DNA of 30,737 nucleotides, from the NCBI GenBank assembly GCA_036393335.1, contig DASWHD010000030.1, positions 1-30,737 on the forward strand, read 5' to 3'. This DNA comes from DASWHD01 sp036393335 (lineage in GTDB: Bacteria; CG2-30-53-67; CG2-30-70-394). Below are positions 9,499 through 18,952 of the stretch, piece by piece. The notes under the pieces are model-generated. The model was not told the DNA's origin. It ran no database searches and worked only from the letters and a program-made list of their open reading frames with translations. A program made the position numbers and the translations under genes. Within the stretch, counting starts at the first letter, position 1. Each line of letters opens with the position of its first letter.

Positions 9499-9621
9499 GG
9501 ATTGGGGGTGAGGGTTGGGGGTGGGGGGAACGATGCCGCCCCAGGGGGCGGCCCTATTGATGAATGCGAGATATTGAATTCGTGTCGACCCATAATTTCT
9601 CCCCCTCATCCCCCAATCCCT
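9497..9621. repeat. G-rich/C-rich inverted repeat filling the trpD-trpC gap
   Basis: The arm at 9497-9514 (AGGGATTGGGGGTGAGGG) is complementary to 9603-9621 except for one extra base. It begins inside the trpD stop codon and ends 12 bases before the trpC ATG. A second GC hairpin (GCCGCCC with GGGCGGC, about 9535-9552) lies within. The G-rich strand continues in further GGGG tracts to 9528, so quadruplex formation is also possible. The layout matches the accD-mutL gap. Confidence 0.85.
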
Positions 9622-9633
9622 ATCCCCCCACTT

Positions 9634-10443
9634 ATGACCACCCTCGACGAGATCCTCACCGCCAAACGTGCCTGGGTCGCCAAGTGCGCGGCCCGTACTC
9701 CGCTGACGGAGTACCGCGCCCGCTGCCGGGATCTACCCCCCTGCCGGCCCTTCGCCGCGGCGCTACGCCGGCCAACCGGCGCGGCGATCCGCTTCATCGC
9801 CGAGTTCAAACGCCACTCGCCGAGCCGCGGCGCCATCCGACCGGGCGCCCGGCCCGCCGACGTCGCCCGGCTCTACCACGCCGGCGGGGCAGCGGCCATC
9901 TCGGTACTCACGGACGAGCCGTTCTTCAAGGGCGATCTCGCGCACCTCCAACAGGTTCGGCAGGCGGTGCCGCTGCCGGTGCTGCGCAAGGATTTTCTCC
10001 TCGATCCCTACCAGGTCTACGAGGCGCGCGCCCACGGCGCGGACGCCGTGCTGCTCATCGCCGAGGCCCTGGAGAGTACGGAGCTTTCGGAGTTGCACGA
10101 CCTCGCCCACGCGCTCGGCATGGAGGTCCTGGTGGAGATCCACGGGGGGGGGTCGCTGGACAAGGTGGCGGCGTGCCCGGTGGTGGGGATCAACCACCGC
10201 GACCTCAAGACCATGCGCGTCACGATGGACACCAGCGCGCGTCTCCTCGCCGGAGGGCTGCGAGAGCGCCTGCCCGCCGGCGCGGTGGTGGTGGGGGAGA
10301 GCGGTTTGGCGAGTCGCGACCAGGTGGAGTCGATGGCCGCCCTCGGCCTCGACGCCCTGCTGATCGGCTCCGCGTTGATGGCGGCGCCGGACATTGCGGC
10401 CAAGCTCGCCCAGCTCTTTCCCGCGGCGACCAGCCGCCGGTAA
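9634..10443 (+). CDS. trpC: Indole-3-glycerol-phosphate synthase
   Basis: TrpC cyclises carboxyphenylamino-deoxyribulose phosphate to indole-3-glycerol phosphate. The 269-aa chain has the family start MTTLDEILTAKR, the catalytic Lys59 in FIAEFKRHSPSRG, SVLTDEPFFKGDL, VLRKDFLLDPYQVYEARAHGAD, VVGINHRDLKTM and GESGL. It is a separate polypeptide, not fused to TrpF as in enteric bacteria. The reading frame is open upstream to 9502, but that extension is only translated repeat, so ATG 9634 is chosen although the C-rich leader lacks a Shine-Dalgarno. trpF follows after 9 bases. Confidence 0.96.
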   Translation: MTTLDEILTAKRAWVAKCAARTPLTEYRARCRDLPPCRPFAAALRRPTGAAIRFIAEFKRHSPSRGAIRPGARPADVARLYHAGGAAAISVLTDEPFFKGDLAHLQQVRQAVPLPVLRKDFLLDPYQVYEARAHGADAVLLIAEALESTELSELHDLAHALGMEVLVEIHGGGSLDKVAACPVVGINHRDLKTMRVTMDTSARLLAGGLRERLPAGAVVVGESGLASRDQVESMAALGLDALLIGSALMAAPDIAAKLAQLFPAATSRR

Positions 10444-10452
10444 GCTGCCCGG

Positions 10453-11107
10453 ATGGTCACCCGGGTGAAGATCTGCGGCATCACCAGCATGGAGGATGCC
10501 CTGATGGTGGCGGCGGCCGGCGCCGACGCCCTCGGTTTCGTCTTCTACCGCAAGAGCCCGCGCTACATCACACCCGACAACGCGGCGGCCATCGTCCGCC
10601 AGCTCCCGCCCTTCGTGACGGTCGTAGGCCTGTTCGTCGACGAGTCCGGGGCGCGGGTCGACTCGATCCGCCGTCAGGTGGGCCTCGACTGCCTCCAGTT
10701 TCACGGCCGGGAGTCCCAGAACTACATCAGCCAGTTCTCGTGCCGCGTGGTGAAGGCCGTGCGCGTCGCGGAGCGCAAGAGCCTGGACGAGGTCGCCCGC
10801 TTCCAGGTCAACGCGGTGCTCCTCGACGGCTTCCGCGCCGGGGAGGCCGGAGGCACGGGCACCGCCTTCGACTGGACGTGGCTGGGGGGGTTCGCGACCT
10901 CCGCTCGGCTCATCCTCGCCGGCGGGCTCACCCCGGACAACGTGCGGGATGCGATCGCGATCTGCCGACCGTACGGGGTAGACTGCTCCTCGGGGGTGGA
11001 GAAGAGCCCCAGGGTGAAGGACCCGGGACTGGTCCGCGCCTTCGTCCGGGCCGTGCACGACGCGGACCGGGAGGCCGCCTGGCGGACGCACCCGAAGGAG
11101 ACGAGTC

Positions 11108-11115
<8 letters not shown>
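10453..11115 (+). CDS. trpF: Phosphoribosylanthranilate isomerase
   Basis: TrpF performs the Amadori rearrangement of phosphoribosylanthranilate. It shows the TIM-barrel landmarks: general-base Cys8 in VKICGIT, DALGFVFYRKSPRYI, LQFHGRES, and general-acid Asp125 in LLDGFRAGEAGGTG, followed by ILAGGLTPDNV and GVDCSSGVEKSPRVKD for phosphate binding. The 220-aa length is normal for a monofunctional enzyme. It overlaps trpB by 8 bases, consistent with tight translational coupling. Confidence 0.97.
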
Positions 11116-12336
<1,221 letters not shown>

Positions 12337-12340
<4 letters not shown>

Positions 12341-13152
12341 CCCGCCGCATCGCCACCACCTTCGCGCGCCTGCGGGAGGAACGATGCGGCGCCCTGATGC
12401 CGTTCGTCACCGTAGGTGACCCGAGCCCGGCCGCCTCCCCCGAGATCCTGCGGGCGGTGGTGCGCGGGGGCGCGGACCTCATCGAGCTCGGTTTTCCTTA
12501 CTCCGACCCCCTGGCGGATGGACCGGCGATCCAACAGTCCAGCCAGCGGGCCCTGGCCGCTGGCACCACCCTCGACCAGGTCTTCGCCATCGCCGCCGGC
12601 CTGCGCCGGGAGACCGAGATCCCTCTGGTCCTCATGACCTACTTCAACCCGATTCTGCAACGTGGCCCGGAGCGCTACCTGGCGACCGCCAAGGAAGTGG
12701 GGATCGACGGCCTCATCGTGCCCGACCTGCCCCCGGACGAGGGGCGTGACTTCTACGCCGCATGTGACGCGGCGGGGATCGACCCGGTGCTGCTCCTGGC
12801 CCCGACGAGTACCGACGATCGCATCCAGTTGGCGTGCGCCGGATGCCGGGGCTTCCTCTACTACGTCTCCCTCACCGGGATCACCGGTGCCCGCGCCAAT
12901 CTCGCCACCGACCTGGCGGAGAAGCTCGGCCACATCCGCACCTTTACCACGTTACCGCTGGCGGTGGGCTTCGGCGTCTCCACGCCCGACCACGTGGCCC
13001 AGGTGACCCGCGTGGCCGACGGCGCGATCGTCGGCTCGGCCCTGGTGTGCGTGATCGAACAGCACCGGGCGGTCCCAGACCTGGCGGAGCGAGTCGCGGC
13101 GTTCGTCGCATCCCTCGCCACCGGCGTTCGCGGCCGTACCCGGAAAAGCTGA
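12337..13152 (+). CDS. trpA: Tryptophan synthase alpha subunit
   Basis: TrpA cleaves indole-3-glycerol phosphate and passes indole through the tunnel to TrpB. Catalytic Glu50 and Asp61 are in LIELGFPYSDPLADGPAIQ. VPDLPPDE, YYVSLTGITGA and the phosphate-binding AVGFGVSTPDHV and GAIVGSALV follow in order. The 271-aa length is standard. It overlaps trpB by four bases, and accD begins 22 bases after its stop. Confidence 0.98.
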
Positions 13153-13174
13153 CGGCGCATCGCTGAGAGCTACG

Positions 13175-14047
13175 ATGGCCTGGTTCGTGCGACGCAAGAT
13201 CAAGAGGCGCAACGGCGACGCCATGGACAGCGGTGGGAAGACCTCGGCCGATCTGTGGCTGAAGTGCGCCAACTGCAAGGAGATCCTCTACCGCAAGGAG
13301 ATCGTTCGCAATCTGATGGTCTGCCCGAAGTGCCAGTACCACTTCCGCATCGGTGCGGGGGAACGAATCGCCCTGCTGATCGACGACGGCTCCTTCGAAG
13401 AGCTCTACCCAGGCCTGCGCTCCAACGACCCCCTGCGCTTCAAGGACACCCAGAAGTACACCGAGCGCCTGCGCAAGGCCGAGCAGGCGAGCGGCCGTCG
13501 GGAAGCGGTACTCTGCGGCCTGGGTGAGATCCTCGGGCTGCCGGTGGCGATCGCCGTCCTCGATTTCGGCTTCCTGGCCGGCAGCATGGGCACGGTGGTG
13601 GGAGAGAAGATCACCCGTACCATCGAGGAGGCGCTGGAACGACGCATCCCCTTCATCTGCGTCTCCACCTCGGGTGGCGCACGCATGCAAGAGTCGATCT
13701 TCTCTCTCATGCAGATGGCCAAGACCAGCGCCGCCGTAGCGCGACTCGGCGAGGCGGGATTGCCCTTCGTCTCCATCCTCACGGACCCGACCTTCGGCGG
13801 GGTGACGGCGAGCTTCGCCATGCTCGGCGACGTCCACCTCGCAGAGCCGCGGGCCCTGATCGGATTCGCCGGGCCGCGGGTGATCCAGCAAACCATTCGT
13901 GCCGAGCTCCCCGAGGGCTTCCAGCGCGCCGAGTTCCTGCAGGAGCACGGCATGATCGACCAGGTCGTGGAGCGCAGGGACCTGAAGGACGTCGTGCATC
14001 GATATCTGCTGTGCCTGGGAAAAGCAGGGGTGGGAGGTGGGGGATGA
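13175..14047 (+). CDS. accD: Acetyl-CoA carboxylase carboxyltransferase subunit beta
   Basis: AccD with AccA transfers the carboxyl group from biotin-BCCP to acetyl-CoA, making malonyl-CoA for fatty-acid synthesis. It carries the N-terminal zinc finger with Cys31, Cys34, Cys50 and Cys53 (CANC and CPKC), then the crotonase-fold carboxyltransferase domain: FGFLAGSMGTVVGEKI, STSGGARMQES, SILTDPTFGGVTASFAMLGD and ALIGFAGPRVI. The 290-aa length is usual. The last residues (GVGGGG) are encoded by the G-rich arm of the next repeat, so the repeat seems to have altered the C-terminus. The trpA-accD order is common in proteobacteria; folC, often next, is replaced here by mutL. Confidence 0.97.
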   Translation: MAWFVRRKIKRRNGDAMDSGGKTSADLWLKCANCKEILYRKEIVRNLMVCPKCQYHFRIGAGERIALLIDDGSFEELYPGLRSNDPLRFKDTQKYTERLRKAEQASGRREAVLCGLGEILGLPVAIAVLDFGFLAGSMGTVVGEKITRTIEEALERRIPFICVSTSGGARMQESIFSLMQMAKTSAAVARLGEAGLPFVSILTDPTFGGVTASFAMLGDVHLAEPRALIGFAGPRVIQQTIRAELPEGFQRAEFLQEHGMIDQVVERRDLKDVVHRYLLCLGKAGVGGGG

Positions 14048-14190
14048 GGGATGGTGGAGCGGTAGCCGCCTGCGGCGGCCACCCATTGCTGCAGAGGTGA
14101 GTCGGTGCGGCATATGAACCCACGGTTACCCGGCGCCCCCAACCCATCGGACCAACCTTCCCCTCTCCCCCCAATCCTCACCCCCCGCCC
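14036..14190. repeat. G-rich/C-rich inverted repeat spanning the accD-mutL gap
   Basis: A G-rich arm (GGTGGGGGATGAGGG at 14036-14050), containing the accD stop codon, faces a C-rich arm at about 14160-14190 that is roughly complementary. The C-rich arm includes CCCCAATCCTCACCCCC and ends 7 bases before the mutL ATG. Between them is a perfect 6-bp hairpin with a 3-base loop (GCCGCC at 14065-14070, GGCGGC at 14074-14079). The same design (G arm, GC hairpin, C arm) occupies the trpD-trpC gap, so the two look like members of one family. Confidence 0.7.
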
Positions 14191-14197
14191 CGAAAAA

Positions 14198-15997
14198 ATG
14201 CCGATCCGTATCCTCGACGACGTCGTGATCAACCAGATCGCCGCCGGCGAGGTGGTGGAACGGCCGGCATCGGTGGTGAAGGAGCTGGTGGAGAATGCGA
14301 TCGACGCCGGTGCCAGCCGCATCGACGTCGATCTCGCGGAGGGCGGATGTGGCCTCATCCGGGTGGTGGACAATGGCAGCGGCATTCCGCGCGACGAGAT
14401 CCACCTCGCCTTCGCCCGGCACGGCACCTCCAAGCTCGTCAACCTCGACGGTCTCCAGTCGCTTCATACCCTCGGCTTCCGTGGCGAGGCATTGCCCTCG
14501 ATCGCGGCGGTGGCGGAGGTGACCCTGGCGACTCAGCCGGCGACGGGGGAGGGCGGTCTCGCCCACATCGCTCCCAACCGGCCGCTCGCGGTGGAGCCCC
14601 ATGGTCGCGCCCGCGGTACCGCGGTGGAGGTGCGCGACCTGTTCACGGCTGTTCCGGCGCGGCGCAAGTTCCTGAAGACCGAGCGCACCGAACTCCACCA
14701 CGTGGTCGAGCAGCTCACCCGCCTGGCCCTGGCCCGCCCGGACCTGCGCCTCTCTCTCACCCACGGCAAGCGGCGGCTCCTGGACCTCGCGGGTGATCAG
14801 ACCCTGAAGCAGCGCCTCTTTGCCATCAAGGGGGACACGTTTCTCGGGGACTTGCTGGAGTTCCACGAGGAGATCGACGGCATCACCCTGCGCGGGCTTC
14901 TGACCCTACCCGGACGGGAGATCCCCCGCAGCGCGGCGAGCCTGTTGTTCGTCAACGGCCGGCCGGTGACCGACCGACTCCTGCGCCACGCGGTGAACCA
15001 GGCCCATGAAACCCTGGTGATGCGTCACCGCCAGCCGTTCGTCGTGCTGTTCGTCGATCTGCCGCCCGCAGGCGTGGACGTCAACGTCCACCCGGCGAAG
15101 GCGGAGGTCCGGTTTCGGGACCCGGGCCGCATCCACGCCCTCACACGCAGCGTGCTGCGCGATTGCCTGCAGGGGTGGGGCAGGGTGGAAGCCCTTGTAG
15201 ACCCAGCCCCAGGGCCGGTGCGCGCCGCCCTGTCCTTCGCCTCCCCGCGCGGCGGACCGCCCTGGAGCCGCGAGCCGCACCGGGACTACCGGCCGACTCT
15301 GGAGGCGTGGCGGGAGATGGGGCAGAACGGGGCCGGCAGCGCGCCAGATCAGGCGATCGGGCAGACGGCGGGGCCCACCGCCTCGGCCGATCCCGGACCG
15401 TTCACGGACCTGTTCGGCGGGGGCCTGACACCCATCGGCCAGCTTCGCGACACCTACATCCTGGCCGAGGACGCCGAGGGGCTGGTGCTGGTCGACCAGC
15501 ACGCCGCCCACGAACGGATCCTCTACCATCGCTTACAGGAGGAGCATACGCGAGGGGCGCGCCAGATCCAGGGGTTGCTCTTCCCCGAGACGGTGGAGCT
15601 CCCTACGGCCCAAGCCGTGCTGCTAGAGGAGGAGATCCATCGCTTCCGCGCCGTGGGAATCGACGTCGACCCCTTCGGGGAGCGCACCTTCACCGTGCGT
15701 GCGCTGCCCGCGATCATGGCGGGTGTCGACCTGGTCGGCTACTTCGAGCGCGCCCTGGCGGAGATCGCCGAGCTGGAGTCGGCGGCGGAGACCGCGCGGA
15801 TCAATGACCAGCTCCTGTTCACCATGGCGTGTCGCTCGGCGATCAAGGCGCACCATCGACTGACCGCCGAGGAGATCCGTGCCCTCCTCTCGGACCTGCG
15901 AGATTCTCCCCTACCGTTTACCTGCGAGCATGGCCGGCCGACCCTGATTCGCATCCCCCTCGGGGAGATCGAGCGCCGCTTCAAGCGCCAGGGATAG
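14198..15997 (+). CDS. mutL: DNA mismatch repair protein MutL
   Basis: MutL links MutS mismatch recognition to strand processing. The N-terminal GHKL ATPase is complete: INQIAAGEVVERPASVVKEL with ENAIDAG, VVDNGSGIPRDE, and HGTSKL followed by GFRGEAL. The transducer domain has LFVNGRPV and VDVNVHPAKAEVRF. A variable linker (about 330-400) precedes the C-terminal dimerisation domain. That domain carries endonuclease-type motifs: Asp433, His435 and Glu439 in DQHAAHERILYH, ACRSAIKAHH, and CEHGRP near the end. The usual last Glu of DQHA(x)2E(x)4E is His444. The 599-aa chain starts at ATG 14198; the open frame upstream is repeat and is rejected as coding. Confidence 0.97.
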   Translation: MPIRILDDVVINQIAAGEVVERPASVVKELVENAIDAGASRIDVDLAEGGCGLIRVVDNGSGIPRDEIHLAFARHGTSKLVNLDGLQSLHTLGFRGEALPSIAAVAEVTLATQPATGEGGLAHIAPNRPLAVEPHGRARGTAVEVRDLFTAVPARRKFLKTERTELHHVVEQLTRLALARPDLRLSLTHGKRRLLDLAGDQTLKQRLFAIKGDTFLGDLLEFHEEIDGITLRGLLTLPGREIPRSAASLLFVNGRPVTDRLLRHAVNQAHETLVMRHRQPFVVLFVDLPPAGVDVNVHPAKAEVRFRDPGRIHALTRSVLRDCLQGWGRVEALVDPAPGPVRAALSFASPRGGPPWSREPHRDYRPTLEAWREMGQNGAGSAPDQAIGQTAGPTASADPGPFTDLFGGGLTPIGQLRDTYILAEDAEGLVLVDQHAAHERILYHRLQEEHTRGARQIQGLLFPETVELPTAQAVLLEEEIHRFRAVGIDVDPFGERTFTVRALPAIMAGVDLVGYFERALAEIAELESAAETARINDQLLFTMACRSAIKAHHRLTAEEIRALLSDLRDSPLPFTCEHGRPTLIRIPLGEIERRFKRQG

Positions 15998-16003
15998 GTT
16001 TGA

Positions 16004-16060
16004 TCTCCGGCGGAGACCGTGGGGCCCGTAGGCGAAGCGGCTCACCGGCACCCCCGCCGG
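16004..16060 (+). terminator. Hairpins after mutL (possible factor-dependent terminator)
   Basis: Two short stems follow the mutL stop: TCTCC/GGAGA at 16004-16008 and 16012-16016, and CCGGC/GCCGG at 16045-16049 and 16056-16060. Neither is followed by a T-run, so this is not a classical intrinsic terminator. The rest of the 158-base gap up to the kinase start shows no gene and no riboswitch I recognise. Confidence 0.3.
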
Positions 16061-16155
16061 CCAGTCCCCGGGATGAAACCAGGGTCCGCGACCCCACCCT
16101 ATTGGGTTCAGGGAAGCACGGGACGGGGCCGATATAGCAAAAAACCGCCAACCCG

Positions 16156-17805
16156 ATGTTCCCCTCCTGGGCAGAATCCAATTCAACCGCTAGCCGAGGG
16201 TCGCTCGCCACCGACGCGACCCTGGGTCGCTACAAGATCGTCGAGGAGCTTGGCCGCGGTCAGATGGGCGTGGTGTATCGCGGCCGCGATCCGAAGATTG
16301 ATCGCGACGTCGCGATCAAGACGATCCAGTTGGACGCGGTGGCCCATGGCCTGGACCACAAGACGCTCCTGCAGCGGTTTACCCTGGAGGCGCAGACTGC
16401 CGGGCGCCTCTCCCACGCCAATATCGCCACCATCTACGATGTCGGCGAGGAGAACGGGGTCACGTTCTTTGCCATGGAGTACGTCGAAGGGCAGACCCTC
16501 GAGGAGTACCTCCGGGAAAACCCCGTGCCGCGCTTCGATGAGACCCTGGACCTGTTGGCCCAGGTCGCTGCGGGCATCGACGCCGCCCACGAGGAGGGGG
16601 TCATCCACCGGGACATCAAACCGGCCAACATCCTGATCCGGGCTAACGGACAGGTAAAGATCACCGACTTCGGCATCGCCCGCTTCTCCACCACGGAGCT
16701 CACCCAGACCGGCACCACCCTAGGGACGCCGAGCTACATGTCGCCGGAGCAGCTCAGTGGCGAGGAGCTGGACGGCCGTACGGATCTCTACGCCCTCGGG
16801 GTGATCGCCTTTCGCATGTTGACCGGTGAGAAACCGTTCCAGTCGGAGGAGGTGGCCACCCTGATCTGCAAGATCATGAATGGCGACATGGTGGACCCGG
16901 TGCGGATCAATCCCCTGCTTCCCCAGGCATGTCGCAAGGTGCTGAGTAAGGCGCTGGCAAGGCACCGCAACAAGCGTTACGAGTCGGGCAAGCAGCTCGT
17001 CGCGGCCTTGAAGAAGGTGTTGCTCGATCCCGTCGAGATGCGCCGCTTGATGGAGCTCACTCGCCGCCATCAACCGAACGGCTGGTGGCAACGCTGGTCA
17101 CCCTGGATCGCCGGCATGCTCGGCATCATCGCGATCGCATCGATCGGTGCCGTGCTGATGTGGCACGACGATCTGCAAGTCGTGGCCTTGGATGAGCTGC
17201 AAGGTAAATCGCTGGACGATCACCAGAAGCAGACCCTAAAACACCTGGCGCGGGCCGAAGCCCTCGTCAGCGATGGACGCCGACAGGAGGCCATGGCGGA
17301 GTTCGAAACCGCGTGGGAAATCTCGCCGGATACCGTCCGGCTGCGCAAGGCGGCCTATGTGCAGATCCTGTTACGCGTGGCGGAGGAGGCGGCCGCTCGA
17401 GATCCCGCAACGGCCACCCAGTACTACAGCCGCATCCTGGCGTTATCGCCCGAGTACGTCGTGGTCTACTACCAGCTCGGCAAGCTGCATGCCCAGCAGG
17501 GGGATTGGGCCGCGGCGCGTGACGATTTTCTCGAAGTGTTACGGCGGGATTCCAGGCACGTCGAGGCGAGGTTCAACTACGGCAAGGTGCTGGCCCGCCT
17601 CGGGGCCTATGACGAGGCGCTCGGCGAGCTCTGGGAAGTGATCGAGCAGAACCCGCCGTTCGTCGCCGACGCGCGAGCGTGGCGCGGGCTGTGCTGGGAG
17701 AGGCTCGGCGAGATCCACAAGGCCAAGGTCAACTACCGCAAGACCCTGGAGAGCGATCCGACCAATCAGCTGGCGCGCCAGCGCCTGGCCGCCCTCGGCG
17801 ACTGA
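16156..17805 (+). CDS. Membrane-bound Ser/Thr protein kinase with extracytoplasmic TPR domain
   Basis: This Hanks-type (PknB-like) kinase has all catalytic elements: Gly loop GRGQMGVVY (33-41), Lys55 in DVAIK, helix-C Glu78, HRDIKPAN (151-158), DFG (171-173) and TPSYMSPEQ. The domain ends at about residue 290. One transmembrane helix (about 315-336) separates it from a roughly 210-residue C-terminal part with TPR units (QEAMAEFETAWEISPD, YYQLGKLHAQQGDWAAARDD, FNYGKVLARLGAYDEALGEL, HKAKVNYRKTLESDP). By topology the TPRs face outside the cytoplasm and may sense a partner. The start lacks a Shine-Dalgarno; no in-frame alternative keeps the kinase domain better. It stands alone, and its substrates are unknown. 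Confidence 0.93.
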   Translation: MFPSWAESNSTASRGSLATDATLGRYKIVEELGRGQMGVVYRGRDPKIDRDVAIKTIQLDAVAHGLDHKTLLQRFTLEAQTAGRLSHANIATIYDVGEENGVTFFAMEYVEGQTLEEYLRENPVPRFDETLDLLAQVAAGIDAAHEEGVIHRDIKPANILIRANGQVKITDFGIARFSTTELTQTGTTLGTPSYMSPEQLSGEELDGRTDLYALGVIAFRMLTGEKPFQSEEVATLICKIMNGDMVDPVRINPLLPQACRKVLSKALARHRNKRYESGKQLVAALKKVLLDPVEMRRLMELTRRHQPNGWWQRWSPWIAGMLGIIAIASIGAVLMWHDDLQVVALDELQGKSLDDHQKQTLKHLARAEALVSDGRRQEAMAEFETAWEISPDTVRLRKAAYVQILLRVAEEAAARDPATATQYYSRILALSPEYVVVYYQLGKLHAQQGDWAAARDDFLEVLRRDSRHVEARFNYGKVLARLGAYDEALGELWEVIEQNPPFVADARAWRGLCWERLGEIHKAKVNYRKTLESDPTNQLARQRLAALGD

Positions 17806-17842
17806 GATCGGAAGCCGTTTCGGGACCGGGGCGGCGGGCCGC

Positions 17843-18385
17843 TCACTGCCCCCAGAACTTCTCCGGGTAACGCTCTTCCAGATAGCCGGTGTGATCGATC
17901 CTCGCCCGCGCGGCCGCGTAATCGAACGGGCCCTGCTGGGCGACGGGGCATGGACCGCCGTGGCACGGCTGGCAGGTGTGGGCGGAGGGCAGGTCGAGGC
18001 CGAGTGACACATTGAGCTGCTGGGTGCGGGTGGAGTGGGTCCGCTCGCGGGTCATTGCCTGTACGTAGAGCTCACCCGGACCGTGACACGCCTCACACTG
18101 GACGTTCACCAGCTTGCGGGAGGTCCTGCCACGGAGGGTGTAGCCGGTGGTGTGACAGACGAGGCACTCTCCGGATTCGCGCTGATTAGGCGGAAGATCT
18201 GCGAATGCCCGGGCATGGGCCGTCTGACGCCACTGCTTGTACTCGGAGAAGTGGCAGTCCTGGCAGAGCTGGTCCCCGACGTACTCCGGTCGGTTTTCGC
18301 CGGTCACGGTGGTCGCCGGCGGTGTGATTGGACCGCAGGCAGTGGCCAGCAAGGCCAGGAGTAGTGGGATCTGATAGGCCTTCAT
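17843..18385 (-). CDS. Tetraheme c-type cytochrome lipoprotein
   Basis: This is a predicted periplasmic or outer-membrane-anchored electron carrier. The signal peptide ends in a lipobox-like ATAC with Cys17. Four CxxCH heme sites lie at 41-45 (CQDCH), 74-78 (CLVCH), 97-101 (CEACH) and 138-142 (CQPCH). Additional His (for example HARAF, HSTR) could be distal ligands. The spacing, including CEACHGPG and CHGGPCP, resembles cytochrome c554-type multiheme domains, but the 180-aa protein has no clear enzyme signature. No quinol oxidase or reductase genes are adjacent, so its donor and acceptor are unknown. It converges on the kinase gene with 37 bases between stops. The start is ATG 18385 with a weak AGG upstream. 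Confidence 0.9.
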   Translation of the reverse strand: MKAYQIPLLLALLATACGPITPPATTVTGENRPEYVGDQLCQDCHFSEYKQWRQTAHARAFADLPPNQRESGECLVCHTTGYTLRGRTSRKLVNVQCEACHGPGELYVQAMTRERTHSTRTQQLNVSLGLDLPSAHTCQPCHGGPCPVAQQGPFDYAAARARIDHTGYLEERYPEKFWGQ

Positions 18386-18626
18386 TTACTGACCTGTAAC
18401 GATAGGAACCTCTGCTTACCAGTCCCGACGTTGCGACGCAAGTGCGCCACCCGTCTGGCCTCACCCGAGCCAATACCAGAGGGTGAGCGCCCCGAACGCC
18501 GTGCATTGTAAGGGTGACATGACCGCACGCCGAGGGCGCACGGCGCCGTCTCGGCGCCTGATCATCCGCGCTGCGCCGGTGCCGATGAGGGGGCAAGTTC
18601 AACCTCAGCGAGGCGTGGGAGGCGGT

Positions 18627-18818
18627 ATGGATGCAGAGCTGGATGGAGCGATGCTCCTCGAATGGATCGTCGACGAAACCGGGGTGGACGCCGAACAGGT
18701 GGAAGCGGTGCTCTACTCGTTCACCAAATACATGGCGCGCATGGGATTGATGGAGGTCGAGGACCGCGGTGATGGCGCCGTGGACGTGGTCTTTCTCCCC
18801 CCGGGACACCACTCGTAA
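18627..18818 (+). CDS. Small acidic protein of unknown function (63 aa)
   Basis: I do not recognise this protein. It is predicted mostly helical and acidic, with MLLEWIVDETGVDAEQVEAV and then a short beta-like VEDRGDGAVDVVFLPP. There is no signal peptide or membrane segment. The chosen ATG is preceded by GGGAGGCGGT, a good Shine-Dalgarno; the frame stays open upstream to 18483, but that part is Arg-rich and lacks a ribosome site. The gene lies between the divergent cytochrome gene and tatT. The 241 bases between the cytochrome start and this start must contain the divergent promoters; no clear pair was identified. Confidence 0.5.
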   Translation: MDAELDGAMLLEWIVDETGVDAEQVEAVLYSFTKYMARMGLMEVEDRGDGAVDVVFLPPGHHS

Positions 18819-18952
18819 CGCGGGCTCGTCCAAACCCCGGAGGAGGGTGCGCTGCATCGGAGGGGGGCATAGGGTGCGGCGGCAGGTCGGTATAAATCCC
18901 GACGGAATGCGTGGTATACGTGCGGCACTCCCCGCCACTGCCCGCGCCCCTC

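Noticed and set aside
9502..9633. N-terminal extension of TrpC by 44 residues
   Set aside because: It is only a translation of the G/C-rich inverted repeat; TrpC proteins begin at the MTTLDEILTAKR region.
14105..14197. N-terminal extension of MutL by 31 residues
   Set aside because: The extension is proline-rich repeat sequence, and MutL proteins start just before IRILDD...INQIAAGEV.
15998..16155. Possible riboswitch or structured RNA before the kinase gene
   Set aside because: Several hairpins can be drawn, but no consensus of a known riboswitch (GEMM, cobalamin, TPP) could be matched.
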